In this document: piece by piece, positions 45,319-54,592 of the stretch
Layout: the number at the start of each line of letters is the position of its first letter
How positions within the stretch are numbered: the stretch's first letter is position 1
Assembly (NCBI RefSeq): GCF_900589395.1
Contig: NZ_UUIS01000092.1
Coordinates: forward strand, 49,131-113,130
Source of the DNA: Pseudomonas viridiflava
GTDB taxonomy: Bacteria > Pseudomonadota > Gammaproteobacteria > Pseudomonadales > Pseudomonadaceae
Direction of reading: 5' to 3'
DNA: 64,000 nucleotides
Made by a program: the position numbers and the translations under genes
Notes under the pieces: generated by a model
Databases searched by the model: none
What the model saw: only the letters and a program-made list of their open reading frames with translations
What the model was told of the DNA's origin: nothing

Positions 45319-45541
45319 CTTAATGTCCTTATTATAATAACCTCCTCGCTTCGGCAGATTCATACCTGCCGCCCTGAAGGTGATTAAAACTTAGCAGAGC
45401 CACTAAAGACACGACAGCGCAAACAGTGGATACACCTTGTAGGAATAAGCCACACGAGCAGAAATATCAAACAGACAAAGTGTGATTCACACGAAAGGGA
45501 TCCAACTTATCAAAGCAGACCACCCTGAGAATTAATCAGGC

Positions 45542-45576
45542 AAAAAAAAACCCATGATCGCTCATGGGTTTTTTTA
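45542..45576 (-). terminator. Terminator between speC and the toxin operon (bidirectional)
   Basis: AAAAAAACCCATGA / TCATGGGTTTTTTT with a TCGC loop. T-runs on both strands. It ends speC, reading leftward. Confidence 0.9.
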
Positions 45577-45589
45577 ACAGCGCCTGTAT

Positions 45590-46753
45590 TTACAGGTAGA
45601 ACGCCTTCAAGGGCGGGAAGCCGTTGAACTCCACCGCGCTGTAGCTGGTGGTGTAGGCGCCGGTCGACAGCCAGTACAGGCGGTCACCGATGGCCAGGTT
45701 CAATGGCAGGCCGTACTTGTAGTGCTCGTACATGATGTCGGCGCTGTCGCAGGTCGGGCCGGCGATGACCACTTCTTCCATCTCGCCTTTCTTCTCGGTC
45801 CAGATCGGGAACTTGATGGACTCGTCCATGGTTTCAATCAGGCCGGAGAATTTGCCCACGTCGGTGTACACCCAGCGCTCGACGGCGGTGCGCGACTTGC
45901 GCGCGACCAACACCACTTCACTGACCAGAATGCCGGCATTGGCGATCAGCGAACGGCCTGGCTCCAGGATGATTTCCGGCAGGTCGTCGCCAAAGTCTTC
46001 CTTCAGGAAGCGAATGATCTCTTCGGCGTAGGTTTCCAGGCTGTTGGTGCGGGTGATGTAGTTGGCCGGGAAGCCACCGCCCATGTTGATCAGCTTGAGG
46101 ACGATGCCGTCTTCTTCTTTCAGGCGCTCGAAGATCACTTTGACCTTTGCAATGGCCGCGTCCCAGACGCTGATGTCGCGCTGCTGGGAACCGACGTGGA
46201 ACGAGATGCCGTAAGGCACCAGGCCCAGGTCACGTGCCAGGATCAAGAGGTCCATGGCCATGTCGGTCTGGCAGCCGAATTTGCGCGACAAAGGCCAGTC
46301 GGCCGTGGTCGAGCCTTCGGTCAGGATGCGCACGTAGACTTTCGAGCCCGGAGCGGCCTTGGCGATGTTGCGCAAGTCGGCTTCGGAGTCGGTGGCGTAC
46401 AGGCGCACGCCCTTCTCGTAGAAGTAACGGATGTCCTTGGATTTCTTGATGGTGTTGCCGTAGCTCATGCGCTCCGGGCCCACGCCACAACCCAGGACTT
46501 TGTCCAGCTCATAGATAGAAGCGATGTCGAAGCTCGAACCCTTGTCGCGCAGCAACTCGATGATTTCGACCGCTGGGTTGGCCTTGACGGCGTAGTAGAC
46601 CTTGGCGAAATCGAAACCGGCGCGCAGGTCGTCGTAGGCCTGGCTGATCATCTGGGTATCGATGACCACGAACGGGGTTTCCTGCTTGTCAGCGAACGAC
46701 TTCATTTTCTTGAAGGTGTCGGCTGCGAAATAGTCTTCGACCTTGATGGACAT
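45590..46753 (-). CDS. speC: Ornithine/lysine decarboxylase (fold III, PLP)
   Basis: 387 aa from the ATG at 46753. The PLP lysine is Lys57 in YYAVKANP; other fold-III features are SFHVGSQQRD, NMGGGFPANY, EPGRSLIANAG and the C-terminal GPTCDSADIMYE that supplies the catalytic Cys and Asp of the second subunit. It decarboxylates ornithine (and probably lysine) to putrescine/cadaverine in the cytoplasm. In P. aeruginosa and P. putida speC also follows the piu genes. The open frame continues upstream in phase to 46936, but that is leader sequence with its own terminator hairpin. Confidence 0.93.
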   Translation of the reverse strand: MSIKVEDYFAADTFKKMKSFADKQETPFVVIDTQMISQAYDDLRAGFDFAKVYYAVKANPAVEIIELLRDKGSSFDIASIYELDKVLGCGVGPERMSYGNTIKKSKDIRYFYEKGVRLYATDSEADLRNIAKAAPGSKVYVRILTEGSTTADWPLSRKFGCQTDMAMDLLILARDLGLVPYGISFHVGSQQRDISVWDAAIAKVKVIFERLKEEDGIVLKLINMGGGFPANYITRTNSLETYAEEIIRFLKEDFGDDLPEIILEPGRSLIANAGILVSEVVLVARKSRTAVERWVYTDVGKFSGLIETMDESIKFPIWTEKKGEMEEVVIAGPTCDSADIMYEHYKYGLPLNLAIGDRLYWLSTGAYTTSYSAVEFNGFPPLKAFYL

Positions 46754-46855
46754 GCTCAGGGGACTCCAGGGGCAAACAAATGAATAAATGGGTGCAATGA
46801 ACGTCCTCCGTATCCCCACTTTGGTTCGCCTACTTCCCAAGGCATGTCGCCGAAA

Positions 46856-46890
46856 GCAAAAAGGCCATGGAGCCGGCGCTCCTTGGCCTT
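46856..46890 (-). terminator. Terminator hairpin in the speC leader (attenuator or sRNA end)
   Basis: On the minus strand AAGGCCA/TGGCCTT plus GGAGC/GCTCC, CGGC-type loop, one T:T mismatch, then TTTTTGC. It lies between the speC promoter and start codon (about 105-135 nt upstream), so it is either an attenuator or the end of a short RNA. Confidence 0.65.
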
Positions 46891-46951
46891 GCTGTCTCGT
46901 CGTCAGTACTTGAGCCGGATGGATCGTTTCCAGCATGGACGTTCGGCGCGA

Positions 46952-46980
46952 ACTTTAGGACCTGAGGGGCTTGAGATCAA
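46952..46980 (-). promoter_or_regulatory. Candidate sigma-70 promoter of the speC leader
   Basis: On the minus strand TTGATC (46980-46975) and TAAAGT (46957-46952) with 17-nt spacing. It would give a ~190-nt leader ahead of speC that includes the terminator hairpin. The remaining gap to 47155 has no gene I could support. Confidence 0.5.
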
Positions 46981-47155
46981 CTAAAAATGTCGCCTTTTCG
47001 CACATGACATTTTCAGTTTTCACTGCACTCACTGTGTAACGGACCTACATGACAGGGTGATGTTCCCCACAGCGCCATGCAGGGACCAATCAGCCAGGAT
47101 GGTCAGGCTCATGAAAGCCCGGCGCCCTTGCAGCGCCAGGCCCGTGTCATTTGGG

Positions 47156-48322
47156 CTATACCGCCGCGTCAGCCGCCAGCTCCGCTGGCGACACGATGCT
47201 GGTCTTGGCCCCACGCGAGCGGCCCGAACTCAGGTAGGCGGCAATCGACTCCTGGGTCACTTCACCGAGGAACACGTTCTCGGCATCCAGTACCGGCAGC
47301 CAGGCGCGGTTGAACTCGTACATGCGCGACAGCAGGATGCGCAGGTTCTCGTCGTAAGCCGCGGTGGCGTTGAACGGTTGCAGGAACTGCACGCAGGTGC
47401 CGGCCTGACGGTGCAGGTCGCGCCGGCGCACGAAGCCCATGGCCTTGTTCTCGCCGTCGGTGACCACCACGTAGCGGCGGTCGTTTTCGTCCATGACTTC
47501 CAGCGCATCGGCCACAGGGGTTTCCGGGCTGACCGAGGGTGCGTTGTCGGCGGCGTCTTCAGCCTTGACCAGCAGCAGGCGCTTGAGGGTGCTGTCCTGG
47601 CCGACGAAGTTGGAGACGAAATCGTCCGCCGGGTGCGCCAGCAAGGTGTCGGGGTGGTCGATCTGCACCAGCTTGCCAGCGCGGAAGATGGCGATCTTGT
47701 CGCCCAGCTTGAGGGCTTCGTCGATGTCGTGGCTGACCATGATCACGGTCTTGTTCAGCGCCCGCTGCATCTCGAAGAACTCGTTCTGGATCATCTCGCG
47801 GTTGATCGGGTCGACCGCGCCGAACGGCTCGTCCATCAGCAGCAAAGGCGCGTCGGCCGCCAGGGCACGGATCACGCCGATACGCTGCTGCTGGCCGCCT
47901 GACAGCTCGCGCGGGTAGCGGTGCAGGTACTGCTTGGGTTCGAGCTTGATCATGTTCATCAGCTCACGCGCCCGGTCGTGGCACTTCTGCGCGTCCCAGC
48001 CCAGCAGCCTGGGCACCACCACGATGTTTTCCTCGATGGTCATGTTGGGAAACAGGCCGATCTGCTGGATCACATAGCCGATGTTGCGGCGCAGGGTCAC
48101 CTCATCGAGGCCGGTGGTGTCTTCGCCATTGATCAGCACCTTGCCGGAGGTCGGCGTGATCAGGCGGTTGATCATTTTCAGCGTGGTGCTCTTGCCGCAG
48201 CCCGAAGGGCCGAGGAACACGCAGATCTCGCCTTCGTTGACGGTCAGGCTGACCGAATCGACAGCCTTCACTTCCTTGCCGTTGCTCTGGAAAGTCTTGG
48301 TGAGGTTTTGGAGTTCGATCAT
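47156..48322 (-). CDS. opuCA: Glycine betaine/choline ABC transporter ATP-binding protein
   Basis: 388 aa. N-terminal ATPase with Walker A GPSGCGKST (about 38-46), QQIGLFPNMTI, signature LSGGQQQR and Walker B LLLMDEPFGAVD. The C-terminal part (about 250-370) holds two CBS domains (VADALEVMDENDRRYVVV; RMYEFNRAWLPVLDAEN) which in OpuA/OpuC act as osmolality or nucleotide sensors. It energises uptake of quaternary ammonium compounds. Start overlaps the permease stop by 4 nt (ATGA). Confidence 0.93.
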   Translation of the reverse strand: MIELQNLTKTFQSNGKEVKAVDSVSLTVNEGEICVFLGPSGCGKSTTLKMINRLITPTSGKVLINGEDTTGLDEVTLRRNIGYVIQQIGLFPNMTIEENIVVVPRLLGWDAQKCHDRARELMNMIKLEPKQYLHRYPRELSGGQQQRIGVIRALAADAPLLLMDEPFGAVDPINREMIQNEFFEMQRALNKTVIMVSHDIDEALKLGDKIAIFRAGKLVQIDHPDTLLAHPADDFVSNFVGQDSTLKRLLLVKAEDAADNAPSVSPETPVADALEVMDENDRRYVVVTDGENKAMGFVRRRDLHRQAGTCVQFLQPFNATAAYDENLRILLSRMYEFNRAWLPVLDAENVFLGEVTQESIAAYLSSGRSRGAKTSIVSPAELAADAAV

Positions 48323-48972
48323 TTCAGGAGTCCTTTAGGGGTCAGCGTGCGTTGCAGCAGTTGCAGGAGCAGGTCGGCGATGATGGCCAGGATGCTGACC
48401 AGCACCGCGCCCACGATCAGCATCGACATGTCGCTGCGGCTGATTGAAGCCAGAATGAGGACGCCAAGACCGCCCGCGCCGATGGTGGCGGCGATGGTCA
48501 TGACGCCGATGTTCATCACCACGGCGGTGCGCACACCGGCCAGGATCACCGGCACGGCAATCGGCAGCTCGACCATGCGCAGGCGCTGGCCGAAAGTCAT
48601 GCCGATGCCCTTGGCCGCTTCACGGATGCCGGGCTCGACTCCGGTCAGGGCCAGGTAGGTGTTGCGCATGATCGGCAGCAGCGAATAGAGAAACACGGCA
48701 GTGATGGCCGGCAACGGGCCAAGGCCCTGACCGAACTTCGAATAGAACGGCAGCAGCAGGCCGAACAGCGCAATCGACGGCACGGTCAGCAGCACCGTGG
48801 CGCTGGCCTGCAACGGCCCGGCCACGGCCGGAAAGCGGGTCATCAGAATGCCCAGCGGCACACCGACCAGAATGGCCAGGGTCACGGCGACTCCAACCAG
48901 GGTGATGTGCTGCCAGGTCAGGTGTGCGACCTGGGTCCAGTCCATGTGCGAGAAGGCGTCGAAAAATCCCAT
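48319..48972 (-). CDS. opuCB: Glycine betaine/choline ABC transporter permease 1
   Basis: 217 aa from the ATG at 48972, preceded by AAAGGAGG; upstream in-frame codons are not native. Five or six membrane helices and an EAA-type loop (GIREAAKGIGMTFGQRLRMVELPIAVPVI). Works with opuCD as the inner-membrane channel. 14 nt after the substrate-binding gene. Confidence 0.92.
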   Translation of the reverse strand: MGFFDAFSHMDWTQVAHLTWQHITLVGVAVTLAILVGVPLGILMTRFPAVAGPLQASATVLLTVPSIALFGLLLPFYSKFGQGLGPLPAITAVFLYSLLPIMRNTYLALTGVEPGIREAAKGIGMTFGQRLRMVELPIAVPVILAGVRTAVVMNIGVMTIAATIGAGGLGVLILASISRSDMSMLIVGAVLVSILAIIADLLLQLLQRTLTPKGLLK

Positions 48973-48985
48973 GGCGGTGCCTCCT

Positions 48986-49879
48986 TTACTTGAGTGGGTG
49001 CTGGCGCAGGAATTCTGCGGCGACAGTGGACGGGCTCTGGTGGTCGACATCGACCTTGGCGTTCAGGGCGCGCATGGTGGCGTTGTCCAGCAGCTCGGCC
49101 AGCGGCTTGAGCAGGTCGGCCATTTCCGGGTGCTGATCCAGGTACGCCTGGCGGATCACCGGGGCGGCGGTGTAGTCCGGGAAGTAATGCTTGTCGTCCT
49201 CCAGCACCTTGAGCTTGAAGGCGTCCAGGCGCCCGTCGGTGGTGTACACCAGGCCCGCAAACACCTGGCCGTTGCGCATGGCGGTGTAGACCAGTCCGGC
49301 GTCCATCTGGCGAATGTTCTCGCGCCCCAGGTTCATGCCGTAGTGCTCGACCAGGCCTTTGAGACCGTCGGAGCGGTTGGCGAACTCGGTATCCAGCGCG
49401 ACGATGTGGCCTTTGTCGGCCTCAGCCTTCATCACCTGGGTCAGGTCGCTGACGCTGTTGAGTTGCGGGTAGGCCTTGGCGGTCTTTTCCGGCAGGCCTA
49501 GCGCGTAGGTGTTGCTGAAGCGCGAAGGCGTCAGCCAGACCAGGCCCTTCTTGGCGTCCAGTTCCTTGACCCGGGCGTAGGTCTGGGCACTGTCGAGGCG
49601 TTCGTCGACATGGTTGTAGGCCACCAGCGACACCCCGGTGTATTCCCACAACAGGTCCAGCTGACCGCTTTCCTGGGCGCTGCGCGCCAGGTTGCTGCCC
49701 AGCCCGCCGGTGATCTGCACGTCGAAGTTCTTGGTGCGCAGGTATTGCGCGGTCAGTTCGGCGAGCAGGGTCTGCTCGGTGAACACCCGGGCACCGATGC
49801 GCAGCACCGGTTTTTCGGCGGCCTGGACAAAGGCCGAGAACAGCAAGCCAAGGCCCAGTAACAAACAAAGCTTTTTCAT
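48986..49879 (-). CDS. opuCC: Glycine betaine/choline-type substrate-binding protein (OpuCC)
   Basis: 297 aa. Signal peptide LLLGLGLLFSAFVQA; the mature protein begins AEKPVLRIGARVFTEQTLLAEL. Typical OpuAC-family motifs are GGLGSNLARSAQESGQLDLLWEYTGVSL and GLPEKTAKAYPQLNSVSDL. Binds betaine, choline or carnitine in the periplasm; exact ligand unproven. Between the two permease genes, the usual OpuC order (ATPase, permease, binding protein, permease). Confidence 0.92.
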   Translation of the reverse strand: MKKLCLLLGLGLLFSAFVQAAEKPVLRIGARVFTEQTLLAELTAQYLRTKNFDVQITGGLGSNLARSAQESGQLDLLWEYTGVSLVAYNHVDERLDSAQTYARVKELDAKKGLVWLTPSRFSNTYALGLPEKTAKAYPQLNSVSDLTQVMKAEADKGHIVALDTEFANRSDGLKGLVEHYGMNLGRENIRQMDAGLVYTAMRNGQVFAGLVYTTDGRLDAFKLKVLEDDKHYFPDYTAAPVIRQAYLDQHPEMADLLKPLAELLDNATMRALNAKVDVDHQSPSTVAAEFLRQHPLK

Positions 49880-49908
49880 GAGGGTTCCTTATCTGAACGG
49901 GGCAGGTC

Positions 49909-50622
49909 TCAACGGGTCAGGCCGCGTTCGAGCCACAGGCGGCTGAACAGCGTGACCAGGCCATCGAGCAGCAGCGCCAGCAAGGCGGTGCAGGCCGCAC
50001 CCAGCAGCAGTTGCGGCTGGTTGTTCAGGCCGATGCCGGGGAAGATCAGGCTGCCCAGGCTGTTGGCGCCGATCAGGAACGACAGCGGTGCAGTACCGAC
50101 GTTGAGCGCCAGCGAGATGCGCACACCCCCGACGATAATCGGCACGGCATTGGGCAGCTCGACCTTGAACAGCACCTGACGCGGGGTCATGCCGATGCCG
50201 GTGGCGGCTTCCTTGAGCGAGGCGGGAACGTTTTTCAGGCCTTCATAGGTGTTGCGCACGATGGGCAGCAACGAGGCCAGGAACAGCGCGAAGATGGCCG
50301 GCCCGCTGCCGATCCCGAGAATCCCGAGGGCAATGGCCAGAACCGCGAGGGGTGGAACGGTGTTACCGATGTTGAAGATCTGCATGAAGCGTTCGGCGCG
50401 GCCAACCATGGACGGTCGGCTAAGGGCAATGCCGGCCGGGATACCGACCACCAGGGCCGCCAGCATTGAAACCATCACCAGAAACAGATGCGCTTGCAGA
50501 TAGAACAGCAGGTCATCTTTGTACTTCACGAACGTATCAGTGCCGATCCAGTGGACCAGCAGGGCCAGGAGTACGACGATAATCGCGCCTCCGATCAGCC
50601 CTTTGCCATAGCGATTTGCCAC
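49909..50622 (-). CDS. opuCD: Glycine betaine/choline ABC transporter permease 2 (GTG start)
   Basis: 237 aa. The start is GTG at 50622, supported by GGAG seven bases ahead; the ATG far upstream (50880) would add 86 residues that do not look like protein. Membrane helices plus the EAA loop SLKEAATGIGMTPRQVLFKVELPNAVPII. First gene of the opuCDCBA operon. A short hairpin (ACGACC / GGTCGT, 50662-50680) lies in its leader; otherwise 50623-50922 shows nothing recognisable. Confidence 0.9.
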   Translation of the reverse strand: MANRYGKGLIGGAIIVVLLALLVHWIGTDTFVKYKDDLLFYLQAHLFLVMVSMLAALVVGIPAGIALSRPSMVGRAERFMQIFNIGNTVPPLAVLAIALGILGIGSGPAIFALFLASLLPIVRNTYEGLKNVPASLKEAATGIGMTPRQVLFKVELPNAVPIIVGGVRISLALNVGTAPLSFLIGANSLGSLIFPGIGLNNQPQLLLGAACTALLALLLDGLVTLFSRLWLERGLTR

Positions 50623-50922
50623 GGGCGGACTCCTTTTTTCAGTCGGCAAGCCTCTCCTGTCACGACCGTTTGCAGGTCGTAGCCGAAGGGTTTGCGAAGA
50701 GCAGCAGGTGGATCGCCATAAAGGGTTGAACCTGGGCGAAAACACATGCCATGAGCACAGCTTCGTCAAGCCGATTTGCAGTCGAATCAGCCACTTGAAA
50801 CAGTCCTGACATGGCCTGTTACAAGGGAATGGACGTCTCCGGAACCGCAAAGGTTCCCACGTGAGGCAGCATTTGGCCACCCCGGATCGACTGAGCGGTT
50901 CGGTTATTGGCCCGAGTTGCGC

Positions 50923-50928
50923 TATAAT
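50923..50928 (+). promoter_or_regulatory. -10 element of the prfC promoter
   Basis: TATAAT 39 nt upstream of prfC. A clear -35 is not seen. Confidence 0.5.
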
Positions 50929-50966
50929 CTGCGCCCTTTTTTGACTCCCTTTTCAGGCGATTTCCC

Positions 50967-52550
50967 ATGACCCAACAGGCCGCCGAAGTCGCGAAACGTC
51001 GCACTTTCGCCATCATTTCCCACCCCGACGCCGGTAAAACCACCATTACCGAAAAGCTGCTGCTGATGGGCAAGGCGATCTCGGTGGCCGGTACGGTCAA
51101 ATCGCGCAAATCCGATCGCCACGCCACCTCCGACTGGATGGAAATGGAAAAGCAGCGCGGCATTTCCATTACCACCTCGGTCATGCAGTTCCCGTATCGC
51201 GAGCACATGATCAACCTGCTCGACACCCCGGGCCACGAAGACTTCTCCGAAGACACCTACCGCACCCTGACCGCGGTGGACTCGGCGCTGATGGTGCTTG
51301 ACGGCGGTAAAGGCGTCGAGCCGCGCACCATTGCGCTGATGGACGTCTGCCGGCTGCGTGATACGCCGATCGTCAGCTTCATCAACAAGCTCGACCGTGA
51401 CATCCGCGACCCGATCGAACTGCTCGATGAAATCGAAGCAGTCCTGAAGATCAAGGCCGCGCCGATCACCTGGCCGATCGGCTGCTACCGCGATTTCAAG
51501 GGCGTGTACCACCTGGCCGGCGACTACATCATCGTCTACACCCCGGGCCACGGTCATGAACGCACCGAGACCAAAATCATCCAGAAGCTGGACTCCGACG
51601 AAGCCCGCGACCACCTGGGCGACGAGTACGACCGTTTCGTCGATCAACTGGAGCTGGTGCAGGGCGCCTGCCATGAATTCAACCAGGACGAATTCATCAA
51701 CGGCCAGCTGACGCCGGTGTTCTTCGGCACGGCGCTGGGCAACTTCGGCGTCGACCATGTACTCGACGCCGTGGTCGACTGGGCCCCGCGCCCACTGGTG
51801 CGTGAAGCGCGCGAGCGCAGCGTGGAGCCGGTCGAGGAAAAGTTCAGCGGCTTTGTGTTCAAGATCCAGGCGAACATGGACCCCAAGCACCGCGACCGCA
51901 TCGCGTTCATGCGCATCTGCTCGGGCCGCTACGAAAAAGGCATGAAGATGCGCCATGTGCGCCTGGGCAAGGACGTGCGCATCGGCGACGCCCTGACCTT
52001 CTTCTCGTCCGAGCGTGAAATGCTCGAAGAGGCCTACGCCGGCGACATCATCGGGCTGCACAACCACGGCACCATCCAGATCGGCGACACCTTTACCGAA
52101 GGCGAGGCCCTGGGCTTTACCGGCATCCCGCACTTCGCCCCGGAACTGTTCCGCCGCGTGCGCCTGAAGGACCCACTCAAGTCCAAGCAGTTGCGCCAGG
52201 GCCTGCAGCAACTGGCCGAAGAAGGTGCCACGCAGGTGTTCTTCCCGCAGCGCAGTAACGACATCATTCTGGGCGCCGTCGGTGTGCTGCAGTTCGATGT
52301 GGTCGCCAGCCGCCTGAAAGAGGAATACAAGGTCGAGTGCGCCTACGAGCCGATCACGGTCTGGTCAGCGCGCTGGGTCGACTGCGCCGACAAGAAGAAG
52401 CTCGAGGAGTTTGAAATCAAGGCCGTGGAAAACCTGGCCCTGGACGGCGGCGGTCACCTGACCTACCTGGCCCCGACCCGGGTCAACCTGGCCCTGATGG
52501 AAGAACGCTGGCCGGACGTGAAATTCCGCGCCACCCGCGAGCATCATTGA
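50967..52550 (+). CDS. prfC: Peptide chain release factor 3
   Basis: 527 aa, normal length. GTPase motifs: HPDAGKTT (19-26), DTPGHEDF and NKLDRD; elongation-factor-like domains II and III follow. RF3 uses GTP to release RF1/RF2 from the ribosome after termination. Monocistronic, divergent from opuC. Its last 7 nt overlap the convergent LysR gene. Confidence 0.97.
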   Translation: MTQQAAEVAKRRTFAIISHPDAGKTTITEKLLLMGKAISVAGTVKSRKSDRHATSDWMEMEKQRGISITTSVMQFPYREHMINLLDTPGHEDFSEDTYRTLTAVDSALMVLDGGKGVEPRTIALMDVCRLRDTPIVSFINKLDRDIRDPIELLDEIEAVLKIKAAPITWPIGCYRDFKGVYHLAGDYIIVYTPGHGHERTETKIIQKLDSDEARDHLGDEYDRFVDQLELVQGACHEFNQDEFINGQLTPVFFGTALGNFGVDHVLDAVVDWAPRPLVREARERSVEPVEEKFSGFVFKIQANMDPKHRDRIAFMRICSGRYEKGMKMRHVRLGKDVRIGDALTFFSSEREMLEEAYAGDIIGLHNHGTIQIGDTFTEGEALGFTGIPHFAPELFRRVRLKDPLKSKQLRQGLQQLAEEGATQVFFPQRSNDIILGAVGVLQFDVVASRLKEEYKVECAYEPITVWSARWVDCADKKKLEEFEIKAVENLALDGGGHLTYLAPTRVNLALMEERWPDVKFRATREHH

Positions 52551-53455
52551 TCGGGTGATCTGCAGGCGTACTCGGCCAGTTTGTCCTGCATGAAATCCAG
52601 AAAGCACTCGATGCGCAGCGCCAGCTTGGAGTTGCGGTAGTACACCGCATGGATCGGCTGGCGGTAGCCGCTGTTGGCTGTCTCCAGCACGGTCACCAGC
52701 CGGCCTGCGCTCAGGTCTTCGTGGGTCATGAAATGCGACAGGCAGGCAATCCCCTCTCCCGCCAGCGCCAGGTGCCGCAAGGTGTCGCCGCTGGACGCGG
52801 CAATCGTCGGCCGGATCGGCAGGCGATCGCCTCCGACATGGCGCAATGGCCACTGGTTGAGCGTCTCGACCTGGGTAAAGCCCAGCAAGGTATGCCCGGC
52901 CAGGTCCTCGACAGAGGCCGGTGTGCCGCAGCGCTGTAGATAGTCCGGGCTGGCGACGATGTTCAGCGCGCTGCACCCCAGCGAACGGGCATGCAAGGTC
53001 GAATCACTCAGCTCGCCAATGCGGATGGCGATGTCGGTGCTGTGCTCCAGCAGGTCGATGAACCAGTCGTTGCTGGTCAGCTCCAGCTGAATGTCCGGGT
53101 ACAGCCGGCGAAACTCACCCACGTGCGGCACCACCGAATGCAGCATGAACGGCGAAGCGGCATTGACCCGCAAGCGCCCGGCCGGCGTTTGCCGGGACTG
53201 GGTCAGGTGCTCTTCAAGATCGTGCATGCGCTCCAGGATGTCCCGGGCACGTTCAAGAAAGGAGCGCCCTTCCTCGGTCAGGTCCATGCGCCGGGTGGTG
53301 CGGTTGAGCAGCGTGGTCTGCAACCGGGCCTCCAGCCGGGTCAGGGTGCGACTGACCGCCGAAGGCGTCAGGCCCAACTGTTCGGCGGCAGCGGAAATCG
53401 ACCCGCACTCGATCACCGTGACAAACACCTGCAATTGATCGGATCGGGTTTTCAT
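52544..53455 (-). CDS. LysR-type transcriptional regulator
   Basis: 303 aa from the ATG at 53455; the ORF start at 53482 is less likely. The N-terminal winged HTH (SISAAAEQLGLTPSAVSRTLTRLEARL, residues 18-44) and a periplasmic-binding-like effector domain with FIDLLEHSTDIAIRIGEL are typical of the CrgA/AaeR-like LTTR group. It lies downstream of mdaB on the same strand and may regulate the mdaB/ABM divergent pair, an inference from position only. Its end overlaps prfC by 7 nt. Confidence 0.85.
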   Translation of the reverse strand: MKTRSDQLQVFVTVIECGSISAAAEQLGLTPSAVSRTLTRLEARLQTTLLNRTTRRMDLTEEGRSFLERARDILERMHDLEEHLTQSRQTPAGRLRVNAASPFMLHSVVPHVGEFRRLYPDIQLELTSNDWFIDLLEHSTDIAIRIGELSDSTLHARSLGCSALNIVASPDYLQRCGTPASVEDLAGHTLLGFTQVETLNQWPLRHVGGDRLPIRPTIAASSGDTLRHLALAGEGIACLSHFMTHEDLSAGRLVTVLETANSGYRQPIHAVYYRNSKLALRIECFLDFMQDKLAEYACRSPDQ

Positions 53456-53571
53456 GACGGGCTCAGGGCTGGGGACAAGCACGGAGGGTAACCGGATTCG
53501 TGTGCAGCGCCGCCCGGCCGCGCTCTAAAAAAATAACCAACTGACTTTATTGGATATTAAATTCGACGTGG

Positions 53572-53823
53572 GTAGGAGCGCGCTTGCCCGCGACCGAGTG
53601 CGAAGCGCTCGCAAAATCTGCGAAACGCCACAGATTTACGGCTGTGAACACTTTCAAAATCTGCGAAACGCCACAATTTTACGGCTGTGAACACTTTCAA
53701 AATCTGCGAAACGCCACAATTTTACGGCTGTGAACACTTTCAAAATCTGCGAAACGCCACAATTTTACGACTGCTAACGCAGCCGGTCGCGGTGGTCCGG
53801 CATTCCGGCAAGCGCGCTCCTAC
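53572..53823. repeat. REPIN (family A) with an internal 43-nt tandem array
   Basis: GTAGGAGCGCGCTTGCCCGCG at the left and a long-arm variant ending CAAGCGCGCTCCTAC. Between them a 43-nt unit (TGTGAACACTTTCAAAATCT...TTACGGC) repeats about three and a half times (phase points 53643, 53686, 53729). Fills most of the 53456-53827 gap. Confidence 0.9.
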
Positions 53824-53827
53824 AGCG

Positions 53828-54415
53828 TCATTTGCCGTTGAATACCTTGTCCAGGTGCGCTTCATAGCGCTGCACATCGCCTGCAATGTCCGGGCGTTTC
53901 ATCATATCCACCGCCAGAAAGGTCGGCAGCGCCTGCATGCCCAGGAACTGGTTGGCCTTGTGAAACGGAAAGTACACCGCGTCCACGCCCTTGGCTTCGA
54001 AAAAATCGCTCGGGTCGTCGAAGGCTTGCTGCGGGGCGTTCCAGGTCAGCGAGAGCATGTACTGCTTGCCGTGCAGCAGGCCACCGCTGCCGTATTTCTG
54101 CGAGGCATCGGAACGGGTACGGCCATCGTTGGCGTACAGGCTGCCGTGACCTTCGGTGAACACTTCATCGATGTACTTTTTCACGGTCCACGGAGCGCCC
54201 ATCCACCAGCCGGGCATCTGCCAGACGATGACATCGGCCCAGAGAAATTTCTGCACCTCTTCAGCCAGGTCATAACCGCCGTCGATGAAGGTTTCCTTCA
54301 CGTCCAAACCGGCGCGGTCCATAAAAGCGACGCCGGCCTGGTGCAGGGTGGCATTGTAACGGCCATCGGAGTGGGCGAATTGTTTGCCGCCGTTGAGGAA
54401 CAGGATCTTTTTCAT
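53828..54415 (-). CDS. mdaB: NAD(P)H:quinone oxidoreductase MdaB
   Basis: 195 aa, flavodoxin-like fold. N-terminus MKKILFLNGGKQFAHSDG (FMN/FAD phosphate loop) and WADVIVWQMPGWWMGAPW are typical of MdaB/KefF-type FAD quinone reductases. Two-electron reduction of quinones protects against redox cycling. Divergent from the ABM-domain gene, sharing a 177-nt control region. Its stop is 5 nt from the REPIN. Confidence 0.92.
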   Translation of the reverse strand: MKKILFLNGGKQFAHSDGRYNATLHQAGVAFMDRAGLDVKETFIDGGYDLAEEVQKFLWADVIVWQMPGWWMGAPWTVKKYIDEVFTEGHGSLYANDGRTRSDASQKYGSGGLLHGKQYMLSLTWNAPQQAFDDPSDFFEAKGVDAVYFPFHKANQFLGMQALPTFLAVDMMKRPDIAGDVQRYEAHLDKVFNGK

Positions 54416-54592
54416 GGGAAGTCTCTGCCGGTGCGCCCCGTAAAGGGGATCGCTGAATGAATGGACGGCACAATACCCAGTCCGTCCGACGGGACAAAGA
54501 GGCTGGCGGGCAAATCACACTTGCTCAGGAATCACGAATCGAGGACCGATTGTTGATTTAAACTGCGCCCACTTTCAGCCCAGGAGCCAGCC

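Noticed and set aside
46754..46936. N-terminal extension of SpeC
   Set aside because: In phase with speC, but includes the terminator hairpin, lacks a ribosome site and extends beyond the usual protein length.
53643..53780. CRISPR-like array (43-nt repeats)
   Set aside because: Direct tandem repeat of a REPIN spacer segment, no spacers, no cas genes.
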